Shown: positions 27,177 to 37,223 of the stretch, in pieces | How the letters are laid out: every line of letters begins with the position of its first letter | Numbering within the stretch: the stretch's first letter is position 1 | Assembly: GCF_002504165.1 (NCBI RefSeq) | Contig: NZ_CP021404.1 | Location: 124,001 to 188,000 of the forward strand | DNA length: 64,000 nucleotides | Direction of reading: 5' to 3' | Origin: Pacificitalea manganoxidans | Lineage (GTDB): Bacteria > Pseudomonadota > Alphaproteobacteria > Rhodobacterales > Rhodobacteraceae | The notes under the pieces: generated by a model | What the model saw: the letters and a program-made list of their open reading frames with translations, nothing else | Told to the model about the DNA's origin: nothing | Database searches by the model: none | Made by a program: the position numbers and the translations under genes

Positions 27177-28334
27177 TCAGTGCGATAGTAGCCCCCGCAG
27201 GATGCCGTTCAATAGCGGGCGGCCCTGTGCGGTGGCAGCAATCTGATCGCCATCGCGGCGCAGCAGGCCATCGGCGATGTAGTCGTCAAGGGGTCGGGCG
27301 GGCAGGGGGGCACCTGCCATGTCGCGATAGCGGCGCAAATCGCTCCCTTCGGTCAGGCGCAGGCTCATCAGCAGGTATTCGGTCGCCTGATCGGGACCGG
27401 AAAGCGGCTCTCTCGGAAGTTCCGCATGCCCGTCGCGTTCTACAGCATCGATCCATGCGCCCGGTTGGCGGGGGGCTTCGGTCGCCAAGCGCTGCCCGTT
27501 CAGGGTCATTCGTCCATGGGCGCCCGGACCAATCCCCGCATAGTCCCCATAGCGCCAATAGAGACTGTTATGACGGGATTCTGCGCCCTCGCGAGCGTGG
27601 TTCGAGACCTCATACCCAGCCATACCTGCGGCTGTCGTCAGTTCCTGGGTGATCTCCCACAGATCGGCGGCGCTATCCTCATCCGGGATGCCCCGCAGGC
27701 GCCCGGCAGCGTAGCGGTCACCAAAGGCAGTGCCATCTTCGATGGTCAGTTGGTAGAGCGACAGATGATCGACCGCCATAGACAGCGCTTCGGCCAATTC
27801 GGCGCGCCACTGGGCGGCTGTCTGGTTCTGGCGGGCATAGATCAGGTCGAATGACACGCGATCAAACGTGCTGCGGGCGATATCGAAGGCGGCGCGCGCC
27901 TCGGCCACTGAATGCATGCGCCCCAACTGACGCAAATCAGCGTCATTCAGGGCCTGAACTCCCATGGAGACACGGTTCACCCCGGCCTCGCGATAGCCCC
28001 GGAACCGGCCCGTTTCGACAGATGTCGGGTTGGCCTCTAGCGTGACTTCCCAGTCATTGGCCTGCGGCCACGTGCGGCGCACGGCGTCCATGATCTCGGC
28101 CACCGTGTCCGGGGCCATCAGGCTCGGCGTGCCACCACCAAAGAACACAGAGCCCAGAATGCGATCCGGGGTTTCGGCGCCGATGCGCTCGATCTCCGAC
28201 ACATAGGCACGGGCCCAGCGTTTCTGATCGATGGACGCAGTGACGTGACTGTTAAAGTCGCAATAGGGACATTTCGCCTGACAGAACGGCCAGTGCAGGT
28301 AGAGACCGAAGCCGCCGTGGCGCCAGTCTTCCAT
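27177..28334 (-). CDS. hemW: Radical SAM heme chaperone HemW
   Basis: HemW-family proteins bind heme and a [4Fe-4S] cluster and are thought to insert heme into membrane enzymes; they are often misnamed as coproporphyrinogen oxidase. The 385-residue product has [20 protein letters not shown] with the CxxxCxxC cluster motif, [29 protein letters not shown] and the C-terminal HemN-type domain. It lacks the additional N-terminal helices of HemN. The ATG at 28334 avoids overlap with rdgB; an alternative at 28385 would overlap it by 41 bases. Confidence 0.93.
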   Translation of the reverse strand: MEDWRHGGFGLYLHWPFCQAKCPYCDFNSHVTASIDQKRWARAYVSEIERIGAETPDRILGSVFFGGGTPSLMAPDTVAEIMDAVRRTWPQANDWEVTLEANPTSVETGRFRGYREAGVNRVSMGVQALNDADLRQLGRMHSVAEARAAFDIARSTFDRVSFDLIYARQNQTAAQWRAELAEALSMAVDHLSLYQLTIEDGTAFGDRYAAGRLRGIPDEDSAADLWEITQELTTAAGMAGYEVSNHAREGAESRHNSLYWRYGDYAGIGPGAHGRMTLNGQRLATEAPRQPGAWIDAVERDGHAELPREPLSGPDQATEYLLMSLRLTEGSDLRRYRDMAGAPLPARPLDDYIADGLLRRDGDQIAATAQGRPLLNGILRGLLSH

Positions 28335-28344
28335 CTGATCGCGA

Positions 28345-28956
28345 TCAGCGGTCAAAACACCCTGCAACCAGCTTGGCAAAGGCATCTGCCCGGTGGCTCA
28401 TGGCATGTTTATGCGCGGGGTCCATCTCACCGAATGTTTCCTGCTCGCCTTCCGGCAGGAACATCGGATCAAAGCCAAAACCACCTTCGCCGCGGATCGG
28501 CCAGACAAGGTGCCCGCCGACAATGCCCTCGAACAGTTCGTCATGACCGTCCGGCCACGCAAGACACAACGTGCAGCGGAACTGCGCGCTGTGCGGCGCG
28601 GAGGCACCGCTGGCTGCGACCAGATCATTCACCTTGGTCATCGCCATCATGAAATCGCGACCATTGCCCGTTTCGGCCCAGTCGGCGGTATAGACACCGG
28701 GCTGGCCGTTCAGCGCATCGACCATCAGGCCGCTGTCATCGGCCAGGGCGGGCAGGCCACTGGCCTGCGCGGCGGCGTGGGCCTTGATCCGGGCATTGCC
28801 GGCAAAGGTATCTTCGGTTTCCTCCGGCTCCTCATAGCCCAGCTCCGCGACGGAGGAGACGGCGATGCCGAAGGGCTCCAGCAATGCGCCGATTTCGCGG
28901 ATCTTGCCCGCGTTGTGCGACGCGATGATCAGGCGGTCCCCGTCGAACTGGCGCAT
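28345..28956 (-). CDS. rdgB: XTP/dITP diphosphatase (RdgB/HAM1)
   Basis: RdgB removes deaminated purine nucleoside triphosphates such as dITP and XTP from the pool. The 203-residue product has the nucleotide-binding [12 protein letters not shown] near the N terminus, [19 protein letters not shown], and the C-terminal [12 protein letters not shown] and SHRADAF, all signature segments. Start and stop are packed against rph (one shared base) and hemW (ten bases), suggesting one transcript rph-rdgB-hemW. Confidence 0.95.
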   Translation of the reverse strand: MRQFDGDRLIIASHNAGKIREIGALLEPFGIAVSSVAELGYEEPEETEDTFAGNARIKAHAAAQASGLPALADDSGLMVDALNGQPGVYTADWAETGNGRDFMMAMTKVNDLVAASGASAPHSAQFRCTLCLAWPDGHDELFEGIVGGHLVWPIRGEGGFGFDPMFLPEGEQETFGEMDPAHKHAMSHRADAFAKLVAGCFDR

Positions 28957-29666
28957 CAGGCGACCGCCGCGTTCTGTGCGGCGACCAGTTCGGCCACGCC
29001 CGCTTCGGCAAGGTCCAGAAGCTCGTTGAACTGCTGACGCGAGAAGGTCGCGCCCTCGGCACTCGCCTGAAGCTCGATCAGCTTGCCCGATCCGGTCATC
29101 ACGAAATTACCGTCGGTGCCGGCCTCGCTGTCTTCGGCATAGTCCAGATCGACGACCGTTTGCCCGGCATAGATGCCGCAGCTGACCGCAGCGACATTCT
29201 CCATCATCGGGTCCGAGGTGATGAGCCCGGCCTTCATCAACTTTGCGATCGCCAGTTTCAGTGCGACCCAGCCGCCGGTGATCGAGGCACAGCGCGTGCC
29301 GCCGTCGGCCTGAATCACGTCGCAATCCACGACGATCTGGCGTTCGCCCAGAGCAACGCGGTCGATCCCGGCGCGTAGGGAGCGCCCGATCAGGCGCTGA
29401 ATCTCCTGAGTGCGTCCGCTCTGGCCGTTCTTGGCCTCCCGGCGCATACGGGTGTGGGTGGCGCGGGGCAGCATGCCGTATTCGGCGGTGACCCAGCCCA
29501 GCCCGCTGTTTTTCAGAAAGGGCGGAACGCGTTCATCGATGGTTGCGGTGCACAGGACATGGGTGTCACCACATTTGATCAGGCAGGAGCCTTCGGCGTG
29601 GCGGGTCACGCCGGTTTCGATTGAAATCGGCCGCATTTCGCTTACGTTTCTGCCGGATGGGCGCAT
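28956..29666 (-). CDS. rph: Ribonuclease PH
   Basis: RNase PH is a phosphate-dependent 3'-5' exoribonuclease that trims tRNA precursors and participates in rRNA decay. The 236-residue product has the family core [61 protein letters not shown], and [19 protein letters not shown], complete from the N-terminal MRPSGR. It heads the minus-strand operon and is divergent from hrcA. Confidence 0.96.
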   Translation of the reverse strand: MRPSGRNVSEMRPISIETGVTRHAEGSCLIKCGDTHVLCTATIDERVPPFLKNSGLGWVTAEYGMLPRATHTRMRREAKNGQSGRTQEIQRLIGRSLRAGIDRVALGERQIVVDCDVIQADGGTRCASITGGWVALKLAIAKLMKAGLITSDPMMENVAAVSCGIYAGQTVVDLDYAEDSEAGTDGNFVMTGSGKLIELQASAEGATFSRQQFNELLDLAEAGVAELVAAQNAAVA

Positions 29667-29759
29667 CGGAGGTCTCCTTTTTCTGCCCTTCCTCTAGGCC
29701 CGCAGAGCGCCCCGATGCAAGCCGGAAGGCACCCTATAGCGAACAGGTATCCGTGTAGA

Positions 29760-30824
29760 ATGAGCGACGGCAGCAAGCTCCTTGACGAAATGAACGACCG
29801 CAGCCGCGAGGTTTTTCGCCGCGTGGTGGAGGGTTACCTTGCCACGGGCGATCCGGTCGGCTCGCGCACTCTGACACGCACCATGACCGAGAAGGTTTCG
29901 GCGGCGACGATCCGCAACGTGATGCAGGATCTCGAATATATGGGTCTGTTAGGCAGTCCGCATGTGTCGGCCGGGCGGGTGCCCACCCATACCGGGCTGC
30001 GGATGTTCGTGGACGGTTTGTTGGAGGTGCGCGATCTCGACGCGATGGACCGCGAGAAGATCGACGCAACACTGGGCGGCAGCGATCCCGACATCCCCGC
30101 CGTGCTTAACAGGGTCGGATCGGCCCTGTCTGGCACGACGCAGGTGGCGAGCCTCGTTCTGGCGCCAAAGCATGAAGCGCCGGTCAAGCATATCGAGTTT
30201 GTGCAGCTGGGGCCAGAACGGGCGCTGGTGGTTCTGGTATTCGCTGACGGACATGTCGAAAACCGCGTGTTTGTGCCTGCCGCGGGTCAAACGCCCTCCT
30301 CGATGCGGGAGGCTGCGAACTTCCTCAACGCCTTGGCGGAGGGGCGCACGCTGAGCGAGCTTCGTGGGGTCATTTCCGCCGAGATCCGCAAGCGGCGTCG
30401 GGAACTGGGCACCTTGGCGCAGGCGATGGTCGAACAGGGGCTGGCCGTCTGGCAGGATGAGGGCGAAACCTATGAACGGCTTATCGTGCGGGGCCGGTCG
30501 AATCTGTTGGCGGGAACCGAAGCGGACGAGTTGGAGCGCATCAAGACGCTGTTCGACGACCTTGAACGAAAACGTGATATCGCCGAATTCCTCGAAGCAG
30601 CCGATGAGGGCGAGGGCGTGCGCATTTTCATAGGCTCCGAGAACAAACTCTTTTCACTTTCGGGTTCCTCTTTGGTGGTCTCTCCATATATGAACGCTGA
30701 CCGAAAGATCGTTGGCGCAGTCGGGGTGATAGGACCGACGCGCCTGAACTACGGCCGGATCGTGCCCATCGTGGACTACACGGCACAACTGGTGGGCAAA
30801 TTGATCGCGGGCCGCGGGAAATAA
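29760..30824 (+). CDS. hrcA: Heat-inducible transcription repressor HrcA
   Basis: HrcA represses chaperone genes by binding CIRCE operators. The 354-residue product has the N-terminal winged helix (VVEGYLATGDPVGSRTL, SAATIRNVMQDLEYMGLL, SAGRVPTHTGLRMFVDGLL) and the GAF-like middle and C-terminal domain ending GPTRLNYGRIVPIVDY. The ATG at 29760 fits the family N terminus better than the upstream one at 29715. I see no CIRCE palindrome in the 93-base gap to rph, so its targets lie elsewhere. It is eight bases upstream of grpE. Confidence 0.95.
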   Translation: MSDGSKLLDEMNDRSREVFRRVVEGYLATGDPVGSRTLTRTMTEKVSAATIRNVMQDLEYMGLLGSPHVSAGRVPTHTGLRMFVDGLLEVRDLDAMDREKIDATLGGSDPDIPAVLNRVGSALSGTTQVASLVLAPKHEAPVKHIEFVQLGPERALVVLVFADGHVENRVFVPAAGQTPSSMREAANFLNALAEGRTLSELRGVISAEIRKRRRELGTLAQAMVEQGLAVWQDEGETYERLIVRGRSNLLAGTEADELERIKTLFDDLERKRDIAEFLEAADEGEGVRIFIGSENKLFSLSGSSLVVSPYMNADRKIVGAVGVIGPTRLNYGRIVPIVDYTAQLVGKLIAGRGK

Positions 30825-30832
30825 GGTGAAAG

Positions 30833-31411
30833 ATGGCTGAACCGAAAAAAGATATGGATCTGGACCAGGACGCCGCCGACTATCTCGGCGAGGAGGGGCT
30901 TTCGCTGGACGAACTGGCAGCCCAGGAGCCTGACACGGATCAAGACGCTGAACTGGAGGCACTGCGCGCCGAGCGTGACGAGCTGAAGGATCGCTTCATG
31001 CGTGCGCTGGCCGATGCCGAAAACGCCCGCAAGCGGTCCGATCGTGACCGCCGCGAGGCGGAGCAGTATGGCGGCTCCAAGCTGAGCCGCGACATGCTGC
31101 CGGTCTATGACAACCTGCGCCGGGCGCTCGACGCCGCGACGGAGGAACAGCGCACGGTGTCGAAGGCCCTGATCGAAGGGATCGAGCTGACGATGCGCGA
31201 ACTGCTGAGCGTGTTCGGCAAGCACGGCATTGAGCCGATCGTGCCGGAAGTCGGAGATAAATTCGACCCGCAGCATCATCAGGCGATGTTCGAAGCGCCG
31301 GTGCCCGACACCAAAGCGGGCGACATCATTCAGGTGATGGCCGAAGGCTTCATGCTGCATGACCGTTTGCTGCGTCCGGCGCAGGTGGGCGTATCTTCCA
31401 CCCCGGCCTGA
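30833..31411 (+). CDS. grpE: Nucleotide exchange factor GrpE
   Basis: GrpE releases ADP from DnaK. The 192-residue product has an acidic N terminus, the long helix region LRAERDELKDRFMRALADAENARKR, VYDNLRRAL, and the C-terminal beta-domain with FDPQHHQAMFE and GDIIQVMAEGFMLHDRLLRPAQV. The short gap to hrcA and the terminator 22 bases after its stop define an hrcA-grpE operon. dnaK and dnaJ are not in the window. Confidence 0.96.
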   Translation: MAEPKKDMDLDQDAADYLGEEGLSLDELAAQEPDTDQDAELEALRAERDELKDRFMRALADAENARKRSDRDRREAEQYGGSKLSRDMLPVYDNLRRALDAATEEQRTVSKALIEGIELTMRELLSVFGKHGIEPIVPEVGDKFDPQHHQAMFEAPVPDTKAGDIIQVMAEGFMLHDRLLRPAQVGVSSTPA

Positions 31412-31433
31412 ACGGCACATGACCGATAAGATC

Positions 31434-31459
31434 AAAGGCCCGCGCAAGCGGGCCTTTTT
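31434..31459. terminator. Intrinsic terminator after grpE
   Basis: AAAGGCCCGC and GCGGGCCTTT form a perfect 10-bp stem around a GCAA tetraloop, with a T run downstream and AAA upstream. It sits between convergent grpE and dxs and can serve both. Confidence 0.92.
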
Positions 31460-31483
31460 CGTGGGCAGACGGGCGAGCCGGGT

Positions 31484-33409
31484 CTAGGCGCGCGCTTGGT
31501 CCAGCCGGGCGATGCCCAGCGTATCGAGCACTTTCGCCTCGATATGTTCGGCGTTCATCGCAGCCACGTCATACATGGCGCGGGGGCTGGCCTGATCGAT
31601 AAAGATATCGGGCAGCACCATGGAGCGAAATTTCAAACCCGCATCGAACACGCCTTCGTCCGACAGCAATTGCGCGACATGCGAGCCGAAGCCGCCAACG
31701 GCGCCTTCCTCGATGGTGATCAGCGCTTCGTGGTCGGCGGCGAGTTGCAGGATCATCTCCCGATCCAGCGGCTTGGCGAACCGTGCATCGGCGATGGTGG
31801 GGGTGATGCCACGACGGGTCAGTGCCTCGGCGGCCTTGCGGACCTCTTCCAACCGCGTGCCAAAGGACAGTAGCGCCACGCGCTTCCCCTCTGCCACGAT
31901 CCGGCCCTTGCCAATCTCCAGCGGCGTGCCGCGCTCGGGCATCTCCACGCCAACACCTTCGCCGCGCGGGAAGCGGAAGGCGATAGGGCCGTCATCATGG
32001 GCCGCGGCGGTGGCGACCATATGCATCAACTCCGCCTCATCGGCGGCGGCCATCACCACCATACCCGGCAGATTGGCCAGAAACGCCACATCGAACGCGC
32101 CTGCATGGGTCGCGCCGTCGGCCCCCACCAGCCCGGCCCGGTCGATGGCAAAGCGCACGGGCAGGCGCTGGATCGCCACGTCATGGACGATCTGGTCGTA
32201 GCCGCGCTGGAGGAACGTCGAGTAGAGCGCGCAGAAGGGGCGCAGCCCGCCCGCGGCCTGTCCGGCAGCGAACGTCACCGCGTGCTGTTCGGCGATCCCC
32301 ACATCAAAACACCGGTCGGCAAAGCGTTCGGCGAATTGTTTCAGCCCGGTGCCATCGGGCATGGCGGCGGTGATGGCGGTGATCGTGCGGTCGCGCTCCG
32401 CCTCTGCGATCAGGCTGCGCGAGAAGACCGAGGTGTAGGACGGCGCGTTGGAGGCGGCTTTCTTCTGCTTGCCGGTCACCACGTCGAATTTCGAGACGCC
32501 GTGCCCCTTGTCGCTGGCGCTTTCGGCGGGGGCGTAGCCTTTGCCCTTGCGGGTGATGGCATGGATCAGGATCGGCCCTTCGGCACGGGATTTCACCATG
32601 CGCAGGATTGCCAGAAGCTGCTCCATATCGTGCCCGTCGATGGGGCCGAGATAGCTGATGCCCAACTCCTCAAATAGCGTGCCCCCGACAGTCAGCGATT
32701 TCAGCATGTCGCGCGCACGCTTGGCGCCCTGCTGGAGCGGCGGCGGCAGCAGGCTGACCGCGCCCTTGGCCACCGCTTTCAATTCCTGAAACGGTGCCCC
32801 GGCATAAAGCCGCGACAGATAGGCCGACATTGCACCCGTTGGCGGGGCAATCGACATTTCGTTGTCGTTGAGGATGATGATCAGACGCTTGCCCAGATGA
32901 CCCGCATTGTTCATCGCCTCATAGGCCATGCCCGCGCTCATCGCGCCATCCCCGATCACCGCGATGGCATCGCCCAGCCCATGCTCCGGCATGCCGCCCA
33001 GATCGCGCGCGGTGGCAAAGCCAAGCGCGGCGGAGATGGAGGTGGAGCTATGCGCAGCGCCAAACGGGTCATAGGGGCTTTCGGACCGTTTCGTAAAACC
33101 TGACAGTCCGTTTTCCTGACGCAGGGTGCGGATGCGGTCGCGGCGTCCGGTCAGGATCTTATGCGGATAGCACTGGTGCGACACGTCCCAGATCAGACGG
33201 TCGCGCGGGGTCTCGAACACCGCGTGCAGCGCGACGGTCAGTTCCACAACGCCAAGCCCCGCCCCCAAATGGCCGCCGGTTTCGCTGACGGCGCTAATGG
33301 TTTCGGCGCGCAATTCGTCGGCCACTTGGATCAGATCCCGGTCACCCAGACGGCGCAGGTCGGCGGGGCTGGCGATCTGGTCCAGCAGCGGCGTGTCAGG
33401 TCTGGTCAT
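31484..33409 (-). CDS. dxs: 1-deoxy-D-xylulose-5-phosphate synthase
   Basis: Dxs condenses pyruvate and glyceraldehyde 3-phosphate, with thiamine diphosphate, in the first step of the MEP isoprenoid pathway. The 641-residue product has [15 protein letters not shown], the thiamine site [20 protein letters not shown] with IILNDNEMS, the [11 protein letters not shown] glutamate region and the transketolase C-terminal domain. It lies 57 bases beyond ispA, giving the order xseB-ispA-dxs that recurs in this group. Confidence 0.97.
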   Translation of the reverse strand: MTRPDTPLLDQIASPADLRRLGDRDLIQVADELRAETISAVSETGGHLGAGLGVVELTVALHAVFETPRDRLIWDVSHQCYPHKILTGRRDRIRTLRQENGLSGFTKRSESPYDPFGAAHSSTSISAALGFATARDLGGMPEHGLGDAIAVIGDGAMSAGMAYEAMNNAGHLGKRLIIILNDNEMSIAPPTGAMSAYLSRLYAGAPFQELKAVAKGAVSLLPPPLQQGAKRARDMLKSLTVGGTLFEELGISYLGPIDGHDMEQLLAILRMVKSRAEGPILIHAITRKGKGYAPAESASDKGHGVSKFDVVTGKQKKAASNAPSYTSVFSRSLIAEAERDRTITAITAAMPDGTGLKQFAERFADRCFDVGIAEQHAVTFAAGQAAGGLRPFCALYSTFLQRGYDQIVHDVAIQRLPVRFAIDRAGLVGADGATHAGAFDVAFLANLPGMVVMAAADEAELMHMVATAAAHDDGPIAFRFPRGEGVGVEMPERGTPLEIGKGRIVAEGKRVALLSFGTRLEEVRKAAEALTRRGITPTIADARFAKPLDREMILQLAADHEALITIEEGAVGGFGSHVAQLLSDEGVFDAGLKFRSMVLPDIFIDQASPRAMYDVAAMNAEHIEAKVLDTLGIARLDQARA

Positions 33410-33466
33410 GCGTCCTCCCGAGGCGCGCGTGTAAACTGGGCCGAAGGACGCGCCATCTGCCGCGCT

Positions 33467-34330
33467 CTACCGGTCCCGTGCGATAGCGAAGCGGGCGGCC
33501 TCCTTCAAGACCTGCGCCCGGTCCCCGTAGGGGTCAAGCGCCGCTTCCGCCTGCGTCACCAATTCGGCGGCGCGGGCGCGGGCCCCGTCCAGCCCAAGCA
33601 GCGATACGAACGTGGCCTTCCCGGCATCGGCATCCTTGCGCAGGCGCTTGCCGGTTTTGTCCGCGCAGCCCTCCACGTCCAAGATGTCGTCCGCGATCTG
33701 GAAAGCAAGGCCAAGCGCGGCAGCATAGCTGCGCAGCGGTGTGGCATCGGTACCGGCCAGCACCGCTCCCGCGCAGGCCGCCCACCCGATCAGCGCGCCG
33801 GTCTTGCCCGCCTGCAACGCGGTGATCTGGTCCAGATCCAGCGGCGCGGCGGCCGTTTCGGCCGCGATGTCTAGCGCTTGCCCCAGCACCATGCCCCCGG
33901 CACCTGCCGCCTGCGCCATGTCATGGCTGAGCGCGACGGCGCGCGCGGGCGGCAGGGCCGGATCGGCCAGCAGGCCAAAGGCCAGCGTCTGAAGCGCGTC
34001 GCCCGCCAAAATGGCCGTCGCCTCATCCCATTTGACATGCACGGTGGGGCGACCCCGGCGCAGGTCGTCATCGTCCATCGCGGGCAGGTCGTCATGGATC
34101 AGGGAATAGGCATGAACCGCCTCGATGGCGCAGGCGGGCAGGATGGCCTGATCTTCGGGGATGTCATGCAGGCGGGCGCTTTCCATCACCAGAAACCCGC
34201 GCAGCCCCTTGCCGCCCTGACAGGCGTGATCCATCGCGGCGACCACGGGCAGATCGCCGTATCGGGCGATTTCAGCGCGCAGGCGCGTCTCGACGCGGGC
34301 GGCGTCGGCCTTCAGCCGGGCGGCGAACAT
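33467..34330 (-). CDS. ispA: Polyprenyl diphosphate synthase (farnesyl/geranylgeranyl type)
   Basis: The 287-residue product joins isopentenyl units to allylic diphosphates. It has GGKGLRGFL, the first aspartate-rich motif SLIHDDLPAMDDDDLRRG, GKTGALI, and the second motif FQIADDILD. The spacing of the first motif is of the bacterial farnesyl type, but product length cannot be fixed from sequence. The ATG at 34330 lies just after the xseB stop; the longer frame to 34459 would be inside xseB. It acts downstream of the neighbouring dxs. Confidence 0.93.
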   Translation of the reverse strand: MFAARLKADAARVETRLRAEIARYGDLPVVAAMDHACQGGKGLRGFLVMESARLHDIPEDQAILPACAIEAVHAYSLIHDDLPAMDDDDLRRGRPTVHVKWDEATAILAGDALQTLAFGLLADPALPPARAVALSHDMAQAAGAGGMVLGQALDIAAETAAAPLDLDQITALQAGKTGALIGWAACAGAVLAGTDATPLRSYAAALGLAFQIADDILDVEGCADKTGKRLRKDADAGKATFVSLLGLDGARARAAELVTQAEAALDPYGDRAQVLKEAARFAIARDR

Positions 34331-34331
34331 C

Positions 34332-34574
34332 TCAATTGCCGTCGAGCGGGACCGTCCCGGTGGGCGCGCCGGTGTCATCGGTGGTGATGGCGGCGACCTT
34401 TTCCTCGGCGTCCTTGAGCTTGGCCTCGCAATGTTTGCGCAGGACCGCGCCGCGTTCATAGAGCTTGATCGACTGCTCCAGCGGCACGTCGCCCTTTTCG
34501 AGGTGGTCCACGACGCGGGTGAGTTCGCTCATCGCGTCCTCAAAGCTCATCTCCGCCACTGGCTGATCGGTCAT
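34332..34574 (-). CDS. xseB: Exodeoxyribonuclease VII small subunit
   Basis: The 80-residue product has the XseB helical core MSFEDAMSELTRVVDHLEKGDVPLEQSIKLYERG followed by a second helix containing a conserved Cys. Several copies bind one XseA to form exonuclease VII, which degrades single-stranded DNA. It precedes ispA by a single base, a long-known pairing in proteobacteria. Confidence 0.93.
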   Translation of the reverse strand: MTDQPVAEMSFEDAMSELTRVVDHLEKGDVPLEQSIKLYERGAVLRKHCEAKLKDAEEKVAAITTDDTGAPTGTVPLDGN

Positions 34575-34677
34575 CGGTCTGCTCCGTCCGTGTTGTGCTG
34601 CGAGGGGCAGGGCAGCCCCCGGTCGCGCGGATCATAGCGGCGTTCCGGGGGCGATGCCACAGCCCCGAATGCCGAGA

Positions 34678-35481
34678 TCAGGTATAGGCGACGGCCAGCA
34701 GGATAAGCCCGAGGATCACGCGATAAATCACATATGGCGTAAACGAGACCGAGCGCAGCAACCGCATCATCAGCGTCAACGCCAGCAGCGCCGCGACAAA
34801 GGCGAATGCCGCGCCGATCCCCGCGGCGCGCCACATGTCGGGATTGCCGGTCTGCGCGACCTCCAGCCCCAGCAGTGTGCCCGAGGCGATGATCGTCGGG
34901 ATCGACATCAGCATCGACAGCCGTGCCGCATCTTCCCGCGCATAGCCGAGCAGGCGCCCGCCCGTGATGGTGATGCCGGAGCGGGAGGTGCCGGGGATCA
35001 GCGCCACCGCCTGCCACAGCCCCATGATGATACCGTGGCGGAGGGTCCAGTCGCCCGTGCTGCGCGTTTCAGCGCCGCGCTGGTCCGCCCAGTAAAGCAC
35101 AATCCCGAAGATAAGCATCGTCCAGCCGATCACGGCCACGCTGCGCAGCGCATCGTCGAGCCCGGTGAGTTTCAACACCAGCCCGGCCAGCACCACGGGC
35201 ACCGTTGCGATGATCAGCAGCAGCGCCAGCTTTGCGCCCGGCGTATCGGCGCGCCCCCGCACCAGCCGCCCCAGTCCCACCAGCGCAGCGGCGACGTCGC
35301 GCCAGAAATAGAGGATCACCGCCAGCAGCGTGCCCACATGCACGGCCACGTCGATAGCCTGCCCCTGATCCGCCATGCCGGTAAGATTCGGCAAGAGAAT
35401 CAGGTGGCCGGAGGATGAAACGGGCAGGAACTCGGTTATGCCTTGGATCACCGCGACCAGCAGCAGATGGAAGAGCGTCAT
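34678..35481 (-). CDS. uppP: Undecaprenyl-diphosphatase UppP
   Basis: UppP recycles undecaprenyl diphosphate to the monophosphate lipid carrier for peptidoglycan synthesis, and its overproduction gives bacitracin resistance. The 267-residue integral membrane protein has the QGITEFLPVSSSGHL motif near the N terminus and LIPGTSRSGITITGGRLLGY in the middle, which together form the active site, plus about seven to eight hydrophobic segments. It lies 103 bases beyond xseB on the same strand. Confidence 0.95.
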   Translation of the reverse strand: MTLFHLLLVAVIQGITEFLPVSSSGHLILLPNLTGMADQGQAIDVAVHVGTLLAVILYFWRDVAAALVGLGRLVRGRADTPGAKLALLLIIATVPVVLAGLVLKLTGLDDALRSVAVIGWTMLIFGIVLYWADQRGAETRSTGDWTLRHGIIMGLWQAVALIPGTSRSGITITGGRLLGYAREDAARLSMLMSIPTIIASGTLLGLEVAQTGNPDMWRAAGIGAAFAFVAALLALTLMMRLLRSVSFTPYVIYRVILGLILLAVAYT

Positions 35482-35709
35482 GGAAGGGGGCCTTTCGCAG
35501 GATGTGGTATTTTCCTAAGTAACTGTTATCGCTGTTATTCTGCAAAACTAAGTAAATATTTCTTACCTTTTGTGTCGCGTATTTCGGCTTATTGGGGGTG
35601 CCTGGCCAATAAAAACCTCTTGATAGGTCAGCATCAGTTACTTTATTTCCTCCGCGACCCCGTCTAATAGAGGGTCGTCAGTATTCGCCACAAGGACGGG
35701 GTTCGCTCT
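35482..35709. promoter_or_regulatory. A/T-rich intergenic regulatory region between uppP and gltD
   Basis: This 228-base divergent gap is clearly more A/T-rich than its surroundings. It contains the octamer CTAAGTAA twice (35515-35522, 35548-35555), CTGTTAT twice nine bases apart (35523-35529, 35532-35538), and a small inverted repeat CGACCC/GGGTCG (35655-35660, 35672-35677). A weak promoter candidate, TTGATA at 35620 with TTTATT at 35642, points toward gltD. No ORF of note is present. Confidence 0.5.
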
Positions 35710-37143
35710 ATGGCCAAGCAGCCGATGCTGAAGTTCACGAAGGTCGAGAAGGAGATGCCCTCGAAGCGCTCCGCCGGGGACCGCGCGCAGGACTTCAACG
35801 AGATCTATGCCGAATTCGCCGATGAGAAGGCGGCCGAACAGTCGAGCCGGTGCAGCCAGTGTGGTGTGCCCTATTGCCAGTCGCATTGCCCGCTCCATAA
35901 CAACATTCCCGACTGGCTGCGCCTGACCGCGACCGGCCGTCTGGAAGAAGCCTACGAGATCAGTCAGGCGACCAACACCTTCCCTGAGATCTGTGGGCGC
36001 ATTTGTCCGCAGGATCGCCTGTGCGAAGGCAACTGCGTGATCGAACAGTCGGGCCACGGCACCGTGACCATCGGCTCGGTCGAGAAATACATCACCGATA
36101 CCGCGTGGGAAAAAGGCTGGGTTAAGCCCATCGCCCCGGCGATCGAGCGTGCCGAAAGCGTCGCGATCATCGGTGCCGGTCCGGGTGGTCTGGCTGCCGC
36201 CGACCGGCTGCGCCGCGCGGGTGTGCAGGTCACTGTCTACGACCGTTACGACCGTGGCGGCGGGTTGCTGACCTATGGCATTCCCGGCTTCAAGCTGGAG
36301 AAAGACGTGGTCATGCGCCGCATCGCCCAGCTGGAACAGGGCGGTGTTGAGTTCGTGCTGAACTGCAATGTAGGCGAAGACCTGTCCTTCTCCGCGATCC
36401 GGGGTAAGCATGACGCGGTGGTCATCGCCACGGGCGTCTACAAGACCCGCGATCTGCAAGGCCCCGGTTCGGGTGCCGACGGCATCGTGCGCGCGATCGA
36501 TTACCTGACCGCCTCCAACCGCGTGTCCTTTGGCGATGATGTGCCGGAATATGACAGCGGTGAGTTGAACGCCAAGGGCAAGCGCGTCGTCGTCATCGGC
36601 GGTGGTGACACCGCGATGGACTGCGTGCGCACCGCGATCCGTCAGGGCGCGACCAGCGTGAAGTGTCTGTATCGCCGCGACCGCGCCAACATGCCCGGCT
36701 CCCAGCGCGAAGTGCAGAACGCCGAGGAAGAAGGTGTCGAGTTCGTTTGGCTTTCCGCGCCGAAGGGTTTCCACGGCGATGCCGTCGAAGGCGTGATGGT
36801 CCAGCAGATGCGTCTGGGTGCGCCCGATGCATCTGGCCGCCAGTCGCCCGAGGTGATCGAGGGCGCGGATTACGTCGAAGACGCCGATCTGGTCATCAAG
36901 GCGCTTGGTTTCGAGCCCGAAGACCTGCCGACGCTCTGGGGCGAAGATGCCCTGGAAGTGACCCGCTGGGGCACCGTGAAGGCCGATTTCCGCACCCATG
37001 AGACCAGCCTGCCGGGCGTTTACGCGGTGGGCGATATCGTCCGCGGCGCGAGCCTTGTCGTCTGGGCGATCCGCGATGGCCGCGAGGCCGCCGATGCGGT
37101 GCTGGAACAGCTTTCGACCGCTGACATGGTTGCCGCAGAATAA
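35710..37143 (+). CDS. gltD: Glutamate synthase (NADPH) small subunit
   Basis: GltD passes electrons from NADPH through FAD and Fe-S clusters to GltB for ammonia assimilation. The 477-residue product has N-terminal cysteine clusters (RCSQCGVPYCQSHCPLHNNIPDW, then ICGRICPQDRLCEGNC), the FAD site IIGAGPGGLAAADRLRRAG, and the NADPH site VIGGGDTAMDCVRTA, ending with the YAVGDIVRGASLVVWAI second FAD contact. It begins a three-gene unit with an unknown secreted protein and gltB. Confidence 0.97.
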   Translation: MAKQPMLKFTKVEKEMPSKRSAGDRAQDFNEIYAEFADEKAAEQSSRCSQCGVPYCQSHCPLHNNIPDWLRLTATGRLEEAYEISQATNTFPEICGRICPQDRLCEGNCVIEQSGHGTVTIGSVEKYITDTAWEKGWVKPIAPAIERAESVAIIGAGPGGLAAADRLRRAGVQVTVYDRYDRGGGLLTYGIPGFKLEKDVVMRRIAQLEQGGVEFVLNCNVGEDLSFSAIRGKHDAVVIATGVYKTRDLQGPGSGADGIVRAIDYLTASNRVSFGDDVPEYDSGELNAKGKRVVVIGGGDTAMDCVRTAIRQGATSVKCLYRRDRANMPGSQREVQNAEEEGVEFVWLSAPKGFHGDAVEGVMVQQMRLGAPDASGRQSPEVIEGADYVEDADLVIKALGFEPEDLPTLWGEDALEVTRWGTVKADFRTHETSLPGVYAVGDIVRGASLVVWAIRDGREAADAVLEQLSTADMVAAE

Positions 37144-37223
37144 GCCTGACCTGTCTGCATGACCTGTGGCGGTGGCCGGACCCGGCCCCGCCTGTGACCC
37201 GACCTGACACCGGATTTTCGCTG

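Noticed and set aside
29667-29759. Possible CIRCE operator upstream of hrcA
   Set aside because: No TTAGCACTC/GAGTGCTAA palindrome or near match is visible in the gap.
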